A stretch of 64,000 bases of DNA from Salipiger sp. H15 (GTDB taxonomy: Bacteria; Pseudomonadota; Alphaproteobacteria; Rhodobacterales; Rhodobacteraceae), in assembly GCF_040409955.1 (NCBI RefSeq), contig NZ_CP123384.1, forward strand, positions 1,869,501 through 1,933,500. The letters are read 5' to 3'. The notes under the pieces were generated by a model, which worked only from the letters and a program-made list of their open reading frames with translations, was not told the DNA's origin and searched no databases. The position numbers and the translations under genes were made by a program. Numbering within the stretch: the stretch's first letter is position 1; each line of letters opens with the position of its first letter. Positions 50,372 to 60,016 of this stretch are shown here, in pieces.

Positions 50372-50576
50372 GGCGCAAGGGGTGCAACGGGAGCCGGGCG
50401 CGCGCCGGCCCGTGGGGTGGCGCTGCAACGATTGTGGTCAGCACTTTATGCCCGCCAAGTTCGCGTGATACTCGAACGTCGTGCGTCGTGACCAAAGCGC
50501 CAGCCCGCCGGGACGGGCCGGCGCCCGCCCGGCGGCTTCGCCTTGATTCCGGGCGGTTGAGCTCCCCAACCCAGCC

Positions 50577-50606
50577 AAAAAGAAGCCCCCGGCGCCATGA
50601 GGGGGC
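50577..50606 (-). terminator. Intrinsic terminator downstream of the BKACE gene
   Basis: On the minus strand GCCCCC pairs with GGGGGC (50585-50606) over a 10-base loop. TTCTTTTT follows. It lies 57 bases past the BKACE stop. The other 290 bases of this gap show nothing else. Confidence 0.65.
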
Positions 50607-50662
50607 GACGGGGGCCAGTCTGGGAGCATTCTCTCCCGAGGGGATTTCGTGCGGGGCGGGGC

Positions 50663-51592
50663 CTAGAAGCCGACCGCGTCCGCGCCCTTGGTGTCGAGGA
50701 TCTCGCGCGCCTCGTCGGGCGTGGCGAGCTCCAGCCCCAGCCCCTCGATGATCTGCCGCGCCTTGCCGACCTGCTCGGCATTGCTGCGCGCCAGCTGGCC
50801 GGGCCCGGCCCAGAGCGAGTCTTCAAGCCCGACGCGCACGTGCCCGCCCATCGCGGCGGCCATGGCGGCGATCGGCAGCTGGTTCCTGCCCGCGCCGAGC
50901 ACCGACCAGCGGTACTGGTCGCCGAAGAGCCGGTCGGCGGTGCGCTTCATGTGCATGACGTCGTCGGGATGCGCGCCGATCCCGCCCATCAGGCCGAACA
51001 CGGTCTGGATGAACAGCGGGCCCTTCACGAGGCCCTGATCGAGGAAATACTTGAGGTTGTAGAGATGCGCCGTGTCGTAGCACTCGAACTCGAAGCGCGT
51101 GCCGAGCGCGCCGAGCGTGGTGACGATGTGCTCGATCTGGCCGAAGCTGTTGTTGAAGATGATGTTCTTGTTGCCGACGTAGTCCCGCTCCCACTGGTGC
51201 GCGAGGTTCGGGAAGCGCTGCAGCATCGGGAAGAGGCCGAAGTTCATCGAGCCCATGTTGAGCGAGGCGATCTCGGGCCGGTGCGTCTGCGCCGGGCGGA
51301 TGCGCTCCTCGATGGTCATGGTCGGCGCGCCGCCGGTGGTGATGTTGACCACCACGTTCGAGGCCTGCTTGATCACGCCGAGGAAGGGGGCGAAGGCCTC
51401 GGGCGTCTGGTCCGGCCGACCGTCCTCGGGGTTGCGGGCATGCAGGTGCACGACGGCGGCCCCGGCCTCGGCGGCACCGATCGCGGCCTCGGCGATCTCG
51501 GAGGCGCTGACCGGCAGGTACTGCGACATCGAGGGAGTGTGGATCGCGCCGGTCACGGCGCAGGTGATGATCACCTTGCGGGTCTTGGCCAT
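50663..51592 (-). CDS. 3-keto-5-aminohexanoate cleavage (BKACE) family protein
   Basis: The 309-residue TIM-barrel enzyme of the DUF849/BKACE family condenses a beta-keto acid with acetyl-CoA to give acetoacetate and a CoA ester. It has VVHLHARNPEDGRP (zinc His at residues 49 and 51), the NITTGG motif and GLEDSLWAGPGQLARSN with the zinc Glu and a Ser/Asn pair. Known activities cover 3-keto-5-aminohexanoate, dehydrocarnitine and beta-ketoadipate-like substrates. It is divergent from a GntR regulator and an SDR enzyme. Confidence 0.9.
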   Translation of the reverse strand: MAKTRKVIITCAVTGAIHTPSMSQYLPVSASEIAEAAIGAAEAGAAVVHLHARNPEDGRPDQTPEAFAPFLGVIKQASNVVVNITTGGAPTMTIEERIRPAQTHRPEIASLNMGSMNFGLFPMLQRFPNLAHQWERDYVGNKNIIFNNSFGQIEHIVTTLGALGTRFEFECYDTAHLYNLKYFLDQGLVKGPLFIQTVFGLMGGIGAHPDDVMHMKRTADRLFGDQYRWSVLGAGRNQLPIAAMAAAMGGHVRVGLEDSLWAGPGQLARSNAEQVGKARQIIEGLGLELATPDEAREILDTKGADAVGF

Positions 51593-51688
51593 GGATGCCG
51601 GGCCTCAGGTCTGCCCGGCGCGGCGCGCCGGACGGCAAGTCTTGGTGGTTTTCGGCTGCATCGCGGTCCTCCCCGGGGCTGGTGCCAG

Positions 51689-51795
51689 AGATCACACCAG
51701 ATTCTGGTGACCCGTGTTCCCGTGGCAGCGTTTCCTCCCTTGCCGCGGGATCAGCAGTTGCGGTCTTGTCCGTTCTGGTGTGATCTGAGATCACA
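51689..51795. promoter_or_regulatory. Double palindromic operator between BKACE and gntR
   Basis: CACCAGA-T-TCTGGTG (51695-51709) and TGTGATCT-G-AGATCACA (51779-51795) are perfect inverted repeats, 7+1+7 and 8+1+8. The half-sites are shared: AGATCACA is at 51689-51696 and 51788-51795, and TTCTGGTG is at 51702-51709 and 51773-51780. The arrangement suggests two sites for the adjacent FadR/FCD-type GntR regulator. Confidence 0.68.
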
Positions 51796-51839
51796 GTTGC
51801 AGAAGGACTCGGAAAGAGTCAACGGGGAGAAACGGGGAT

Positions 51840-52580
51840 ATGAGCGGAAATGACGAGGCGTCACGGGACGCGCGGCCGCGCACGCTGTCGGAACAGGTGC
51901 ATGAAACTTTGTGCGAGATGCTGCTCTCGGGTCAACTGAAGCCGCGGGACCGCATCTCGCTGCGCGACCTCGCCGAACGGCTGGGCGTGTCGATGATGCC
52001 GGTGCGCGAGGCGGTGAGCCGGCTGGCCGCGGGCGGGGCGCTGCTGGTCGAGCCCAAGCGCGCGGTGCAGGTGCCGCTGATGAGCGCCGAGGAATTCGCC
52101 GACCTGACCGAGATGCGCGTGCTGACCGAGGCGCAGGCCGCCCGGCTGGCCGCCGAGCGGGCGACGCCCGGGGAGATCGACGAGATCCTGAAGCTGGCCG
52201 AGCGGTTCGAGACCATCCTCGATTCGGCCTATGGCAGCCCCGAGGCGGTGGCGGCCAACAAGGACCTGCATTTCGCGCTCTACCGCGCGGCGGGCTCGCG
52301 GGTGCTGATGGACGTGATCACCATGCTCTGGCTGAAGGCCGGGCCGATCATCAACTACGACATCGGGGTGAAGGCGGCCCTGCCTCTGGAGGAGGAGATC
52401 GGCCGCTCGCGCACGCACCATTCGCGTGCCCACCACCGCCAGCTCTGCGATGCCCTGCGCGCCCGCGACGGCGCGGCGGCGGCGCAGGCGGTGACCGAGG
52501 ACATCCGCGTCGCCTCGGAACTGATCCGGGCCTATGGCGCGGAGGAGATGGAAGACAGCAGGAGGAGGATTCTGCCGTGA
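51840..52580 (+). CDS. GntR family transcriptional regulator (FadR/FCD type)
   Basis: The 246-residue regulator has an N-terminal winged helix (LRDLAERLGVSMMPVREAVSRLAAGG, residues about 40-65) and a C-terminal all-helical FCD domain. Its metal-binding residues are visible as the Asp and His of NKDLHFALYRAAG and HHSRAHHRQLCDAL. These regulators usually repress catabolic operons until a small acid ligand binds. The ATG at 51840 is followed by a normal N-terminus. Its stop overlaps the start of the SDR gene. Confidence 0.9.
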   Translation: MSGNDEASRDARPRTLSEQVHETLCEMLLSGQLKPRDRISLRDLAERLGVSMMPVREAVSRLAAGGALLVEPKRAVQVPLMSAEEFADLTEMRVLTEAQAARLAAERATPGEIDEILKLAERFETILDSAYGSPEAVAANKDLHFALYRAAGSRVLMDVITMLWLKAGPIINYDIGVKAALPLEEEIGRSRTHHSRAHHRQLCDALRARDGAAAAQAVTEDIRVASELIRAYGAEEMEDSRRRILP

Positions 52581-53344
52581 ACTTGGAACTGGAAGGCGCG
52601 CGGGTGATCGTCACCGCGGGCGCGCAGGGCATCGGGCGGGCCATCGTCGAGGGTTTCCTCGCCGAGGGCGCGCGCGTCGCGACCTGCGACATCGACGAGG
52701 CGGCGCTGGCGAGCCTGCCGGCAGAGGTCTGGCGGCAGCGCTGCGACGTCGCCGACGCGGCGCAGATCGGGGCCTTCATGCAGGGGGCGATTGCCGAACT
52801 GGGCGGGCTCGACGTGCTGGTCAACAACGCCGGGATCGCCGGGCCGACCGGGCCGGTCGAGGAGATCGACCCGGCGGAGTGGGAGCGGTGCCTCGCGGTC
52901 TGCCTCAGCTCGCAGTTCCACTGCGTGCGCCACGCCGTGCCGGCGCTGCGGGACAGCAGCAATGCCTCGATCCTCAACCTCTCGTCGATGGCCGGGCGGG
53001 TGGGCTTTGCCCTGCGCACGCCCTATGCCGCGGCGAAATGGGGGGTGATCGGCTTCACCAAGTCGCTGTCGATCGAGCTTGGCCGCGACGGCATCCGCGC
53101 CAACGCGATCCTGCCGGGCATCGTCGCCGGCGACCGCCAGCGCCGGGTGCTCGAGGCCAAGGCGCAGCGGCTCGGCAAGAGCTTCGACGAGGTCGAGGCG
53201 GCGGCCTTCTCCTACACCTCGATCAAGGACTACGTGACGCCGCAGCAGATCGCCGACCAGATCCTCTTCCTTGCCAGCCCGCGCGGGCGGACGGTTTCGG
53301 GGCAGGCGGTGTCGGTCTGCGGCGACTGCCAGATGCTCGCCTGA
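52577..53344 (+). CDS. SDR family oxidoreductase
   Basis: The 255-residue short-chain dehydrogenase has TAGAQGIGRAI (cofactor motif, residues 13-23), NNAGIAG and the catalytic Ser of LNLSSMAGRVG with Tyr and Lys in YAAAKWG. The start is GTG at 52577-52579, overlapping the gntR stop, with AGGAGGA upstream. With the divergent BKACE gene it could oxidise a beta-hydroxy acid to the beta-keto acid that BKACE cleaves. That reaction is inferred. Confidence 0.9.
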   Translation: MNLELEGARVIVTAGAQGIGRAIVEGFLAEGARVATCDIDEAALASLPAEVWRQRCDVADAAQIGAFMQGAIAELGGLDVLVNNAGIAGPTGPVEEIDPAEWERCLAVCLSSQFHCVRHAVPALRDSSNASILNLSSMAGRVGFALRTPYAAAKWGVIGFTKSLSIELGRDGIRANAILPGIVAGDRQRRVLEAKAQRLGKSFDEVEAAAFSYTSIKDYVTPQQIADQILFLASPRGRTVSGQAVSVCGDCQMLA

Positions 53345-53359
53345 GCGGGCCGGTCCGGC

Positions 53360-54028
53360 TCAGCCTTTCGGCTGGGCCGGGTCGTTGGCAGGGAAGGGCG
53401 CGGTGGCCTCGTCGGTGCGCTCGAGCACCAGCAGGGTCATCATCCCCACGGGCGGAAGGGCGCGGCGCTCGACCAGCTTCAGCCCGGGCGTGTCCAGCAC
53501 CACCGAGATGTCGAAATCCGCGTGCCAGCCGATCCGGTCGGCGAAGCGGGCGGTGCGGCGCGAGATATGCGCGAGCGGCCCCTGCTTCCGGGCGAAGTGG
53601 TTCGACATGATGAGCTGACCGCCCGGTTTCAGCACCCGCACCATCTCGCGCATCACGCGCTCGGGCTCGGGCACCACCGAGATCATGTGCATCGCCACCA
53701 CCACGTCGAAGCTGGCATCGTCGAAGCCGAGGCTGCGCGCGTCCATCCGCTGCAGCGATTCCACGTGCGGCAGCTCCATGCGGGACACGCGGCGCTCGGC
53801 CTGCGCCAGCATCTCGGCGCTGTAGTCGACCCCGGTGACCTTCATGTGCCGCGGCATCAGCGGCAGCGAGAGCCCGGTGCCGACCCCGACCTCGAGCACC
53901 CTTGTGCCATCCGGCCCGGTCACCCGGCGCACGGCGGCGCGGCGGGCGGCCTGGGTGATGGCCCCGAAAGTCTGGTCGTAGATCGGAGCCCAACGGGCGT
54001 AGACGGCGGTTGCTGCGCGTGGATCCAA
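53360..54028 (-). CDS. pmtA: Class I SAM-dependent methyltransferase, PmtA-like (phosphatidylethanolamine N-methyltransferase)
   Basis: The 222-residue cytosolic methyltransferase has motif I EVGVGTGLSL (residues 46-55), VDYSAEML and MHMISVVPEPERVMREM. The N-terminal VYARWAPIYDQTFGAIT and the end RRALPPVGMMTLL match the Rhodobacter sphaeroides type of PmtA, which makes phosphatidylcholine. The start is TTG (54026-54028), with GGAGGG just upstream. UbiE-type methyltransferases are the alternative. It converges on the SDR gene. Confidence 0.72.
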   Translation of the reverse strand: MDPRAATAVYARWAPIYDQTFGAITQAARRAAVRRVTGPDGTRVLEVGVGTGLSLPLMPRHMKVTGVDYSAEMLAQAERRVSRMELPHVESLQRMDARSLGFDDASFDVVVAMHMISVVPEPERVMREMVRVLKPGGQLIMSNHFARKQGPLAHISRRTARFADRIGWHADFDISVVLDTPGLKLVERRALPPVGMMTLLVLERTDEATAPFPANDPAQPKG

Positions 54029-54139
54029 GATGCCCTCCCTGCATCGGCGACCCGGACGGACCGGGCCTTCCGAGCCGTACCATGGACTCGGAGCCGATGC
54101 GTGAAAAGGGCTCCTTCCGGAGTTCGCGGTATTTCGCGA

Positions 54140-54382
54140 TCAGTTGATGCCGAGGATCTTCATCGCCTCGGCCAGCACGTCGACCGATTGCTGGTGCTGG
54201 CCGGCGGCGTGGTACTTCTCGCCCTCGGCGCGGAGCTCCTTGACCTTGGCGAGCTCGGCCGCCGAGAGGTTCGGGCCGCTGGCGAGGGCGGCGTCGATCT
54301 TCGCCATGTCGGCGGGGCAGTGGAAGGCGAAGGCGGGGGCGGCGGCAAGGCTGAGTGCCGCGGCAAGGACAAAGCGTTTCAT
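54140..54382 (-). CDS. Small secreted protein, unknown function
   Basis: The 80-residue product has a signal peptide (MKRFVLAAALSLAAAPAFA, cleavage near AFA-FH). A helical segment then has HCPADMAKIDAAL, and a Glu/Lys/Ala-rich helix contains AAGQHQQSVDVLAEAM. It would be periplasmic. I do not recognise a family. A single Cys is present. The ATG at 54380-54382 sets the signal. Confidence 0.75.
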   Translation of the reverse strand: MKRFVLAAALSLAAAPAFAFHCPADMAKIDAALASGPNLSAAELAKVKELRAEGEKYHAAGQHQQSVDVLAEAMKILGIN

Positions 54383-54668
54383 CGTGTTTCCTCCCTTGGG
54401 TGCGCCGAGTGTAGCACGAAAGGGGCGCTCACGCCGGGGTGATCCTGCAGGCGCATCCTTGCCCTTTCGGGGGCTCCGGCCCGGCGATGTTCCGCGGGCC
54501 CGGCTTGACGCGCGGCGCGCCGCCGCCCTGCGGGGGCCGTCCCGGCATGTCCCCGCTCGCGGCGCGCGGATCACCCGGTGCTGCGTTGCGGCGAGCGCGC
54601 GGCGGGCCTAGCTCTCGGGAGAAGCCGCGGGATGCTCCCGCGCATTTCCATACGGGAAGGAGACTTCT

Positions 54669-55106
54669 ATGAAACTCAACGGCACGCTTCTCAAGTCGAC
54701 CGTCATCGCCGCGCTGATCGCGGCCCCGCTCGCCCCGGTGATGGCGCAGACCGCCGCGCCCGAGGCCCCGGCGACGCCGCCCGCGGCAGAGGCCCCGGCG
54801 ATCCCCTCGGTGGAGTTCAGCGAAGAGCAGCTGACCGCCTTCGTCGACGCCGCCGCGCAGGTGCAGGCGGTGCAGGAGGACTACATGGCGCAGATCGAGG
54901 CCGTCGAAGAGCCCGAGGGCAAGCAGGCCCTGGTCGAGGAGGCGCAGGTCGAGATGGCCGACGCGGTGAACGAGACCGAGGGCATGGACGTCGACACCTA
55001 CAACCAGATCGGCCAGGCGGCGCAGGCCGACCCCGAGCTCAACCAGCGCATCATCGCGATGCTGCAGGAGCGCGCGCCCGCCGGCCCCGAGACGATGACC
55101 GAGTGA
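54669..55106 (+). CDS. DUF4168 domain-containing secreted protein
   Basis: The 145-residue product has a signal peptide (LKSTVIAALIAAPLAPVMA, cleavage near MAQ). An Ala/Pro/Glu-rich linker follows (residues 30-50), then the helical DUF4168 domain: FSEEQLTAFVDAAAQVQ, ALVEEAQVEMADAVN and YNQIGQAAQADPELNQRI. Function is unknown. A terminator follows 25 bases downstream, so it is a single-gene unit. Confidence 0.88.
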   Translation: MKLNGTLLKSTVIAALIAAPLAPVMAQTAAPEAPATPPAAEAPAIPSVEFSEEQLTAFVDAAAQVQAVQEDYMAQIEAVEEPEGKQALVEEAQVEMADAVNETEGMDVDTYNQIGQAAQADPELNQRIIAMLQERAPAGPETMTE

Positions 55107-55130
55107 TCCCCCTCAACAAGGTCATCGCGG

Positions 55131-55157
55131 AGCCGCCCCCTCGGGGGCGGCTCTTTT
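55131..55157 (+). terminator. Intrinsic terminator after DUF4168 gene
   Basis: AGCCGCCCC (55131-55139) pairs with GGGGCGGCT (55144-55152) over a 4-base loop, then CTTTT. Confidence 0.88.
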
Positions 55158-55178
55158 CATGTGGGGCTCCCGCCCGCC

Positions 55179-55985
55179 TCACTCCGTCGCGGGCGCGGCG
55201 GGAGCCTCGATGGCCGGGGCCGCAGGGGCAGGAGTCGGGGTGGCTGCGGGCGCGTCCGCGGCGGGTGCGGCGGGCGCTTCGGTCGCCGGGGCCATCTCGG
55301 TCGGGGTCGGCAGCTCCTGCACCGCGCCCTCGGGCAGGACTTCGGTCGGCGCGTCGGAGGGCACGAAGACCACGCGGCCGATCTTGCGGTTCGGGCCCCA
55401 GCTGCGGTGCTTCAGCATCCCGTCGACGATGTAGAGATCCTGCACGCGGTAGGTGGCGCGGGTGCCGGCCTCGTCGTGGATCTCGATGAACGGGTTCAGC
55501 GTGTCCTCCTCGAGGCGGAAGAAGCGCGGGTCCGAATGCGCCTCGAAATCGCGCATGATCATCAGCACGCTGTCGTAGTCGGTGATCCGCTCGTCGACGA
55601 AATAGGCGCAGGTGGCCTCGTAGCCCGCGCCGCCCGCGCCGAGGATCAGCGCCGGCACCCAGACCATCGGGTTGGCCATGGCGGCCGCCGCCGCCGCGCC
55701 GCCGCCCTCGAGCAGCCCCGCCGCGCCGCCCGAGGCGGCGAGCTTGCCGCCAAGCAGCGTGAGGCCGCTGGTGGCATTGACCAGCGTGTAGAACCCGCCC
55801 TGGCCCTGCTGCACGCCGGTGGCGGCGGCGACGGCCCCGGTGGCAGCCGCGGCCGCGCCGGTCACGGTGTCGCCGACCAGCCGGCTCGGCCGGTAGTCGC
55901 AGATCGCGGCGGAGAGGGAGGTTGCGGAAAGAAGCAGCGCCAGCGTGGCGGCGAGGGGCTTCAGGGGCGTCTTCGGTGCGGGCAT
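55179..55985 (-). CDS. Secreted protein with Gly/Ala-rich region and Pro/Ala-rich tail, unknown
   Basis: The 268-residue protein has a signal peptide (PLAATLALLLSATSLSA). A Gly/Ala-rich stretch follows (about residues 45-135, with GLLEGGGAAAAAA), and a soluble domain carries FFRLEEDTLNPFIEIHDE and YIVDGMLKHRSWG. A low-complexity tail of Ala-Pro-Ala repeats ends it. The repetitive tail may be a wall-spanning linker. I do not recognise a family. The ATG at 55983-55985 has GGGAG upstream. Confidence 0.75.
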   Translation of the reverse strand: MPAPKTPLKPLAATLALLLSATSLSAAICDYRPSRLVGDTVTGAAAAATGAVAAATGVQQGQGGFYTLVNATSGLTLLGGKLAASGGAAGLLEGGGAAAAAAMANPMVWVPALILGAGGAGYEATCAYFVDERITDYDSVLMIMRDFEAHSDPRFFRLEEDTLNPFIEIHDEAGTRATYRVQDLYIVDGMLKHRSWGPNRKIGRVVFVPSDAPTEVLPEGAVQELPTPTEMAPATEAPAAPAADAPAATPTPAPAAPAIEAPAAPATE

Positions 55986-56059
55986 CGGAAAGCTCCCATG
56001 CAGGATAGCGTTGAAGAGGGGGGAGGGGAGGTCACGGGGCCCGCTCGGGGCCCCCAACG

Positions 56060-56090
56060 TGAAAGGCCGGGACATCAATGCCCCGGCCTC
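56060..56090 (-). terminator. Hairpin terminator after lepA
   Basis: GGCCGGG (56065-56071) pairs with CCCGGCC (56082-56088). On the minus strand TTTCACGTT follows, a weak T run. It lies 31 bases after the lepA stop. Confidence 0.5.
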
Positions 56091-56120
56091 CTGGTGTGGT
56101 GCTGGCCGGGATGTCCCGGA

Positions 56121-57920
<1,800 letters not shown>

Positions 57921-58264
57921 GATTGGCCCGATATGTAAGGGTTTTGGCCCCCGGTCAAGCCGGATCGAAGGGCAGGTGGCGCTGCTGCGCCGATGCGCCT
58001 CACCCGCCGGCAAATGCTGACGCGGGGGAGGTCCGGCAAAGCCCCGCCACGTGCCGGTTCCCGGGATCGCGGCGGCGTCTGCCCGCGGGTCCGGATATCC
58101 CGGCACGGGGTCGGCGCCGTTGCGGTCACCTAGCGTTGCGGCAAGCGCTGTCCAGCAACGATTCGGTGAATTGAAACCGCCGCGCGCTTCGGGCATCCTT
58201 GCGGAAACTCCGGTGTGACGGGCGCAAGACCCGTGGAGCGAAGGGCAGTTAAGAGAGCAGGCGG
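57921..58264. other. Divergent region between lepA and a small lipoprotein gene
   Basis: These 344 bases are GC-rich, with no convincing gene or hairpin with a T run. They must hold the lepA promoter (minus) and the lipoprotein promoter (plus), but I find no clear -35/-10 pair. Confidence 0.4.
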
Positions 58265-58597
58265 ATGAAACCGATTTACCTGGTGACGATTTTGGCGCTG
58301 GTGGCAGGCTGCGGTGGCGGCTCGGGCACGGGCTACCGATATTATGCGAACGGTCCGGTCAGCAATGCGTGCATGAGCTCGGACCGCAAGGCGCGCAATG
58401 ACGCGCTCTGCGGCTGCGTGCAGGCGGCGGCCAACGACGAGTTGAGCTCGGGCGACCAGCGCCGGGCGGTCCGCTTCTACCGCGACCCGCACGAGGCGCA
58501 GGAGGTCCGCCAGTCGACCCGCCGCGGCGACAAGGAATTCTGGACCCGCTACTCGGCCTTCGTGACCCGCGCCGAGCGCATGTGCACCGGGCTCTGA
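58265..58597 (+). CDS. Small lipoprotein, unknown function
   Basis: The 110-residue product has a lipoprotein signal ([16 protein letters not shown], Cys at residue 16). A Gly-rich start to the mature part follows, then a domain with five Cys including [14 protein letters not shown] and RMCTGL. The Cys pattern suggests disulfides in the periplasm. Homologues of similar form occur in Rhodobacterales, but I cannot name a function. Confidence 0.75.
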   Translation: MKPIYLVTILALVAGCGGGSGTGYRYYANGPVSNACMSSDRKARNDALCGCVQAAANDELSSGDQRRAVRFYRDPHEAQEVRQSTRRGDKEFWTRYSAFVTRAERMCTGL

Positions 58598-58628
58598 GCC
58601 CGGCACCCGCGGCAGACGCGATCCTCCC

Positions 58629-59915
58629 TCATCCCGCCGCCCGGCACTGACCGGGCGCCAGCCGCGCCTCGGCGCTGCGGGCATGGCCTTCCATGCCCTC
58701 GGCACGGCTGATCCCGGCGCTGGCCCGGGCAAGCTCGGGCAGCGCCTCGGGCGCGGCCTCCTGCCAGGTGACGCACTTGAGGAACTTGTGCACCGAAAGC
58801 CCGCCGGTATGCCGCGCGGCGCCGCCGGTGGGCAGCACGTGGTTGGGCCCGGCGGCCTTGTCGCCGAAGGCCACGGTGGTCTCTGCACCAAGAAACAGCG
58901 AGCCGTAGCTGCGCAGCCGCTCGCGCCACCACGGCAGGTCGCGCGCCATGACGTGCAGGTGTTCGGGCGCGTAGCGGTCGGCGAGCGCCGCCATCTCCTC
59001 GCGCGTGGTGCAGAGCATGACCTCGCCGAGCTGCGCCCAGGCCTCGCGCGCCGCCGAGCGGTTGGGCTCGGGCAGGGTCTCGGCTAGCTGCGGCAGCCGC
59101 GCCAGCACCGCCTCGGCGAGCGGGCGGTGATCCGTCGCCAGCCAGACCGGGGAGTTGCCGCCATGCTCCGCCTGACCCAGCAGGTCGAGCGCGACGGTCT
59201 CGGGATCGGCGCTGGCATCGGCAAGGATCATCACGTCGGTCGGCCCCGCCACCATGTCGATGCCCACGGGTCCGTAGAGCTGCCGCTTGGCCTCGGCGAC
59301 GAACTGGTTGCCCGGCCCGGCGAGGATGTCGGCCCGCGGCAGGCCGAAGAGGCCGAAGGCCATGGCCGCGATCCCCTGCACCCCGCCGAGCGCCATCACC
59401 TCGTCGGCGCCCGCGACATGCAGCGCGTGCAGCAGGGCGGGCGGAATGCCGTCTCGTCCCGGCGGCGCGCAGGCGATCACCCGGGCGACCCCGGCAGCGC
59501 GGGCGGTGGTCACGGTCATCAGCGCCGAGGCGATGTGCGCGTAACGCCCGCCCGGCACGTAGCAGCCCGCGCAGCCGACCGGGATCAGCCGCTGCCCGGC
59601 GCGCAGCCCGGGGCGCAGCTCGATCTCGAACTCCTGCACCGAGGCCCGCTGTGCCTCGGCGAAGGCGCGGATATTGGCATGGGCATAGGCGATGTCCTCG
59701 ACCAGCGTCACGGGCAGGGCGCGCTGCGCCTCGGCCAGCCGCGCCGCCGGCAGGACGATCTCGCCCTCCCAGCCGTCGAGCCGGGCGGCGTAGTCGAGCG
59801 CCGCCGCCTCGCCTTCGGCGCGCAGCCGGGCGAGCATGATCTGGACGATGTCTGCGGTGTCGGCGGCGGCCTGCGGCGGCAGGCCGGGCGCGGGCTTGAG
59901 ATGGGTCACGGGCAT
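58629..59915 (-). CDS. Histidinol dehydrogenase family protein, HpsN-like paralogue
   Basis: The 428-residue enzyme has the HisD catalytic set. GQAEHG supplies the zinc Gln/His, the catalytic pair Glu-His lies in RYAPEHLHVM, the Asp in AFGDKA, and a C-terminal His in EGHARSAEA. It is not in a his operon and lies divergent from a LysR regulator. Segments such as GGVQGIAAMAFG, GPNHVLPT and GGLSVHKFLK resemble sulfopropanediol dehydrogenase HpsN more than biosynthetic HisD. It probably oxidises another alcohol to an acid in two steps. Confidence 0.85.
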   Translation of the reverse strand: MPVTHLKPAPGLPPQAAADTADIVQIMLARLRAEGEAAALDYAARLDGWEGEIVLPAARLAEAQRALPVTLVEDIAYAHANIRAFAEAQRASVQEFEIELRPGLRAGQRLIPVGCAGCYVPGGRYAHIASALMTVTTARAAGVARVIACAPPGRDGIPPALLHALHVAGADEVMALGGVQGIAAMAFGLFGLPRADILAGPGNQFVAEAKRQLYGPVGIDMVAGPTDVMILADASADPETVALDLLGQAEHGGNSPVWLATDHRPLAEAVLARLPQLAETLPEPNRSAAREAWAQLGEVMLCTTREEMAALADRYAPEHLHVMARDLPWWRERLRSYGSLFLGAETTVAFGDKAAGPNHVLPTGGAARHTGGLSVHKFLKCVTWQEAAPEALPELARASAGISRAEGMEGHARSAEARLAPGQCRAAG

Positions 59916-60016
59916 GGGGGAAGGTTCCGGCCTGTCGTTGGGGAGTTTCGGAATTCGTGAATCTGTGCCACGCTCCGCCCAAAGCGGTGCGGGACGGAAC
60001 CCGGCGCGTGAGAGGG

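Noticed and set aside
58629..59915. Gene for histidine biosynthesis (hisD proper)
   Set aside because: It is remote from other his genes and adjacent to a divergent LysR. Motifs favour an HpsN-like paralogue, so no hisD symbol was given.
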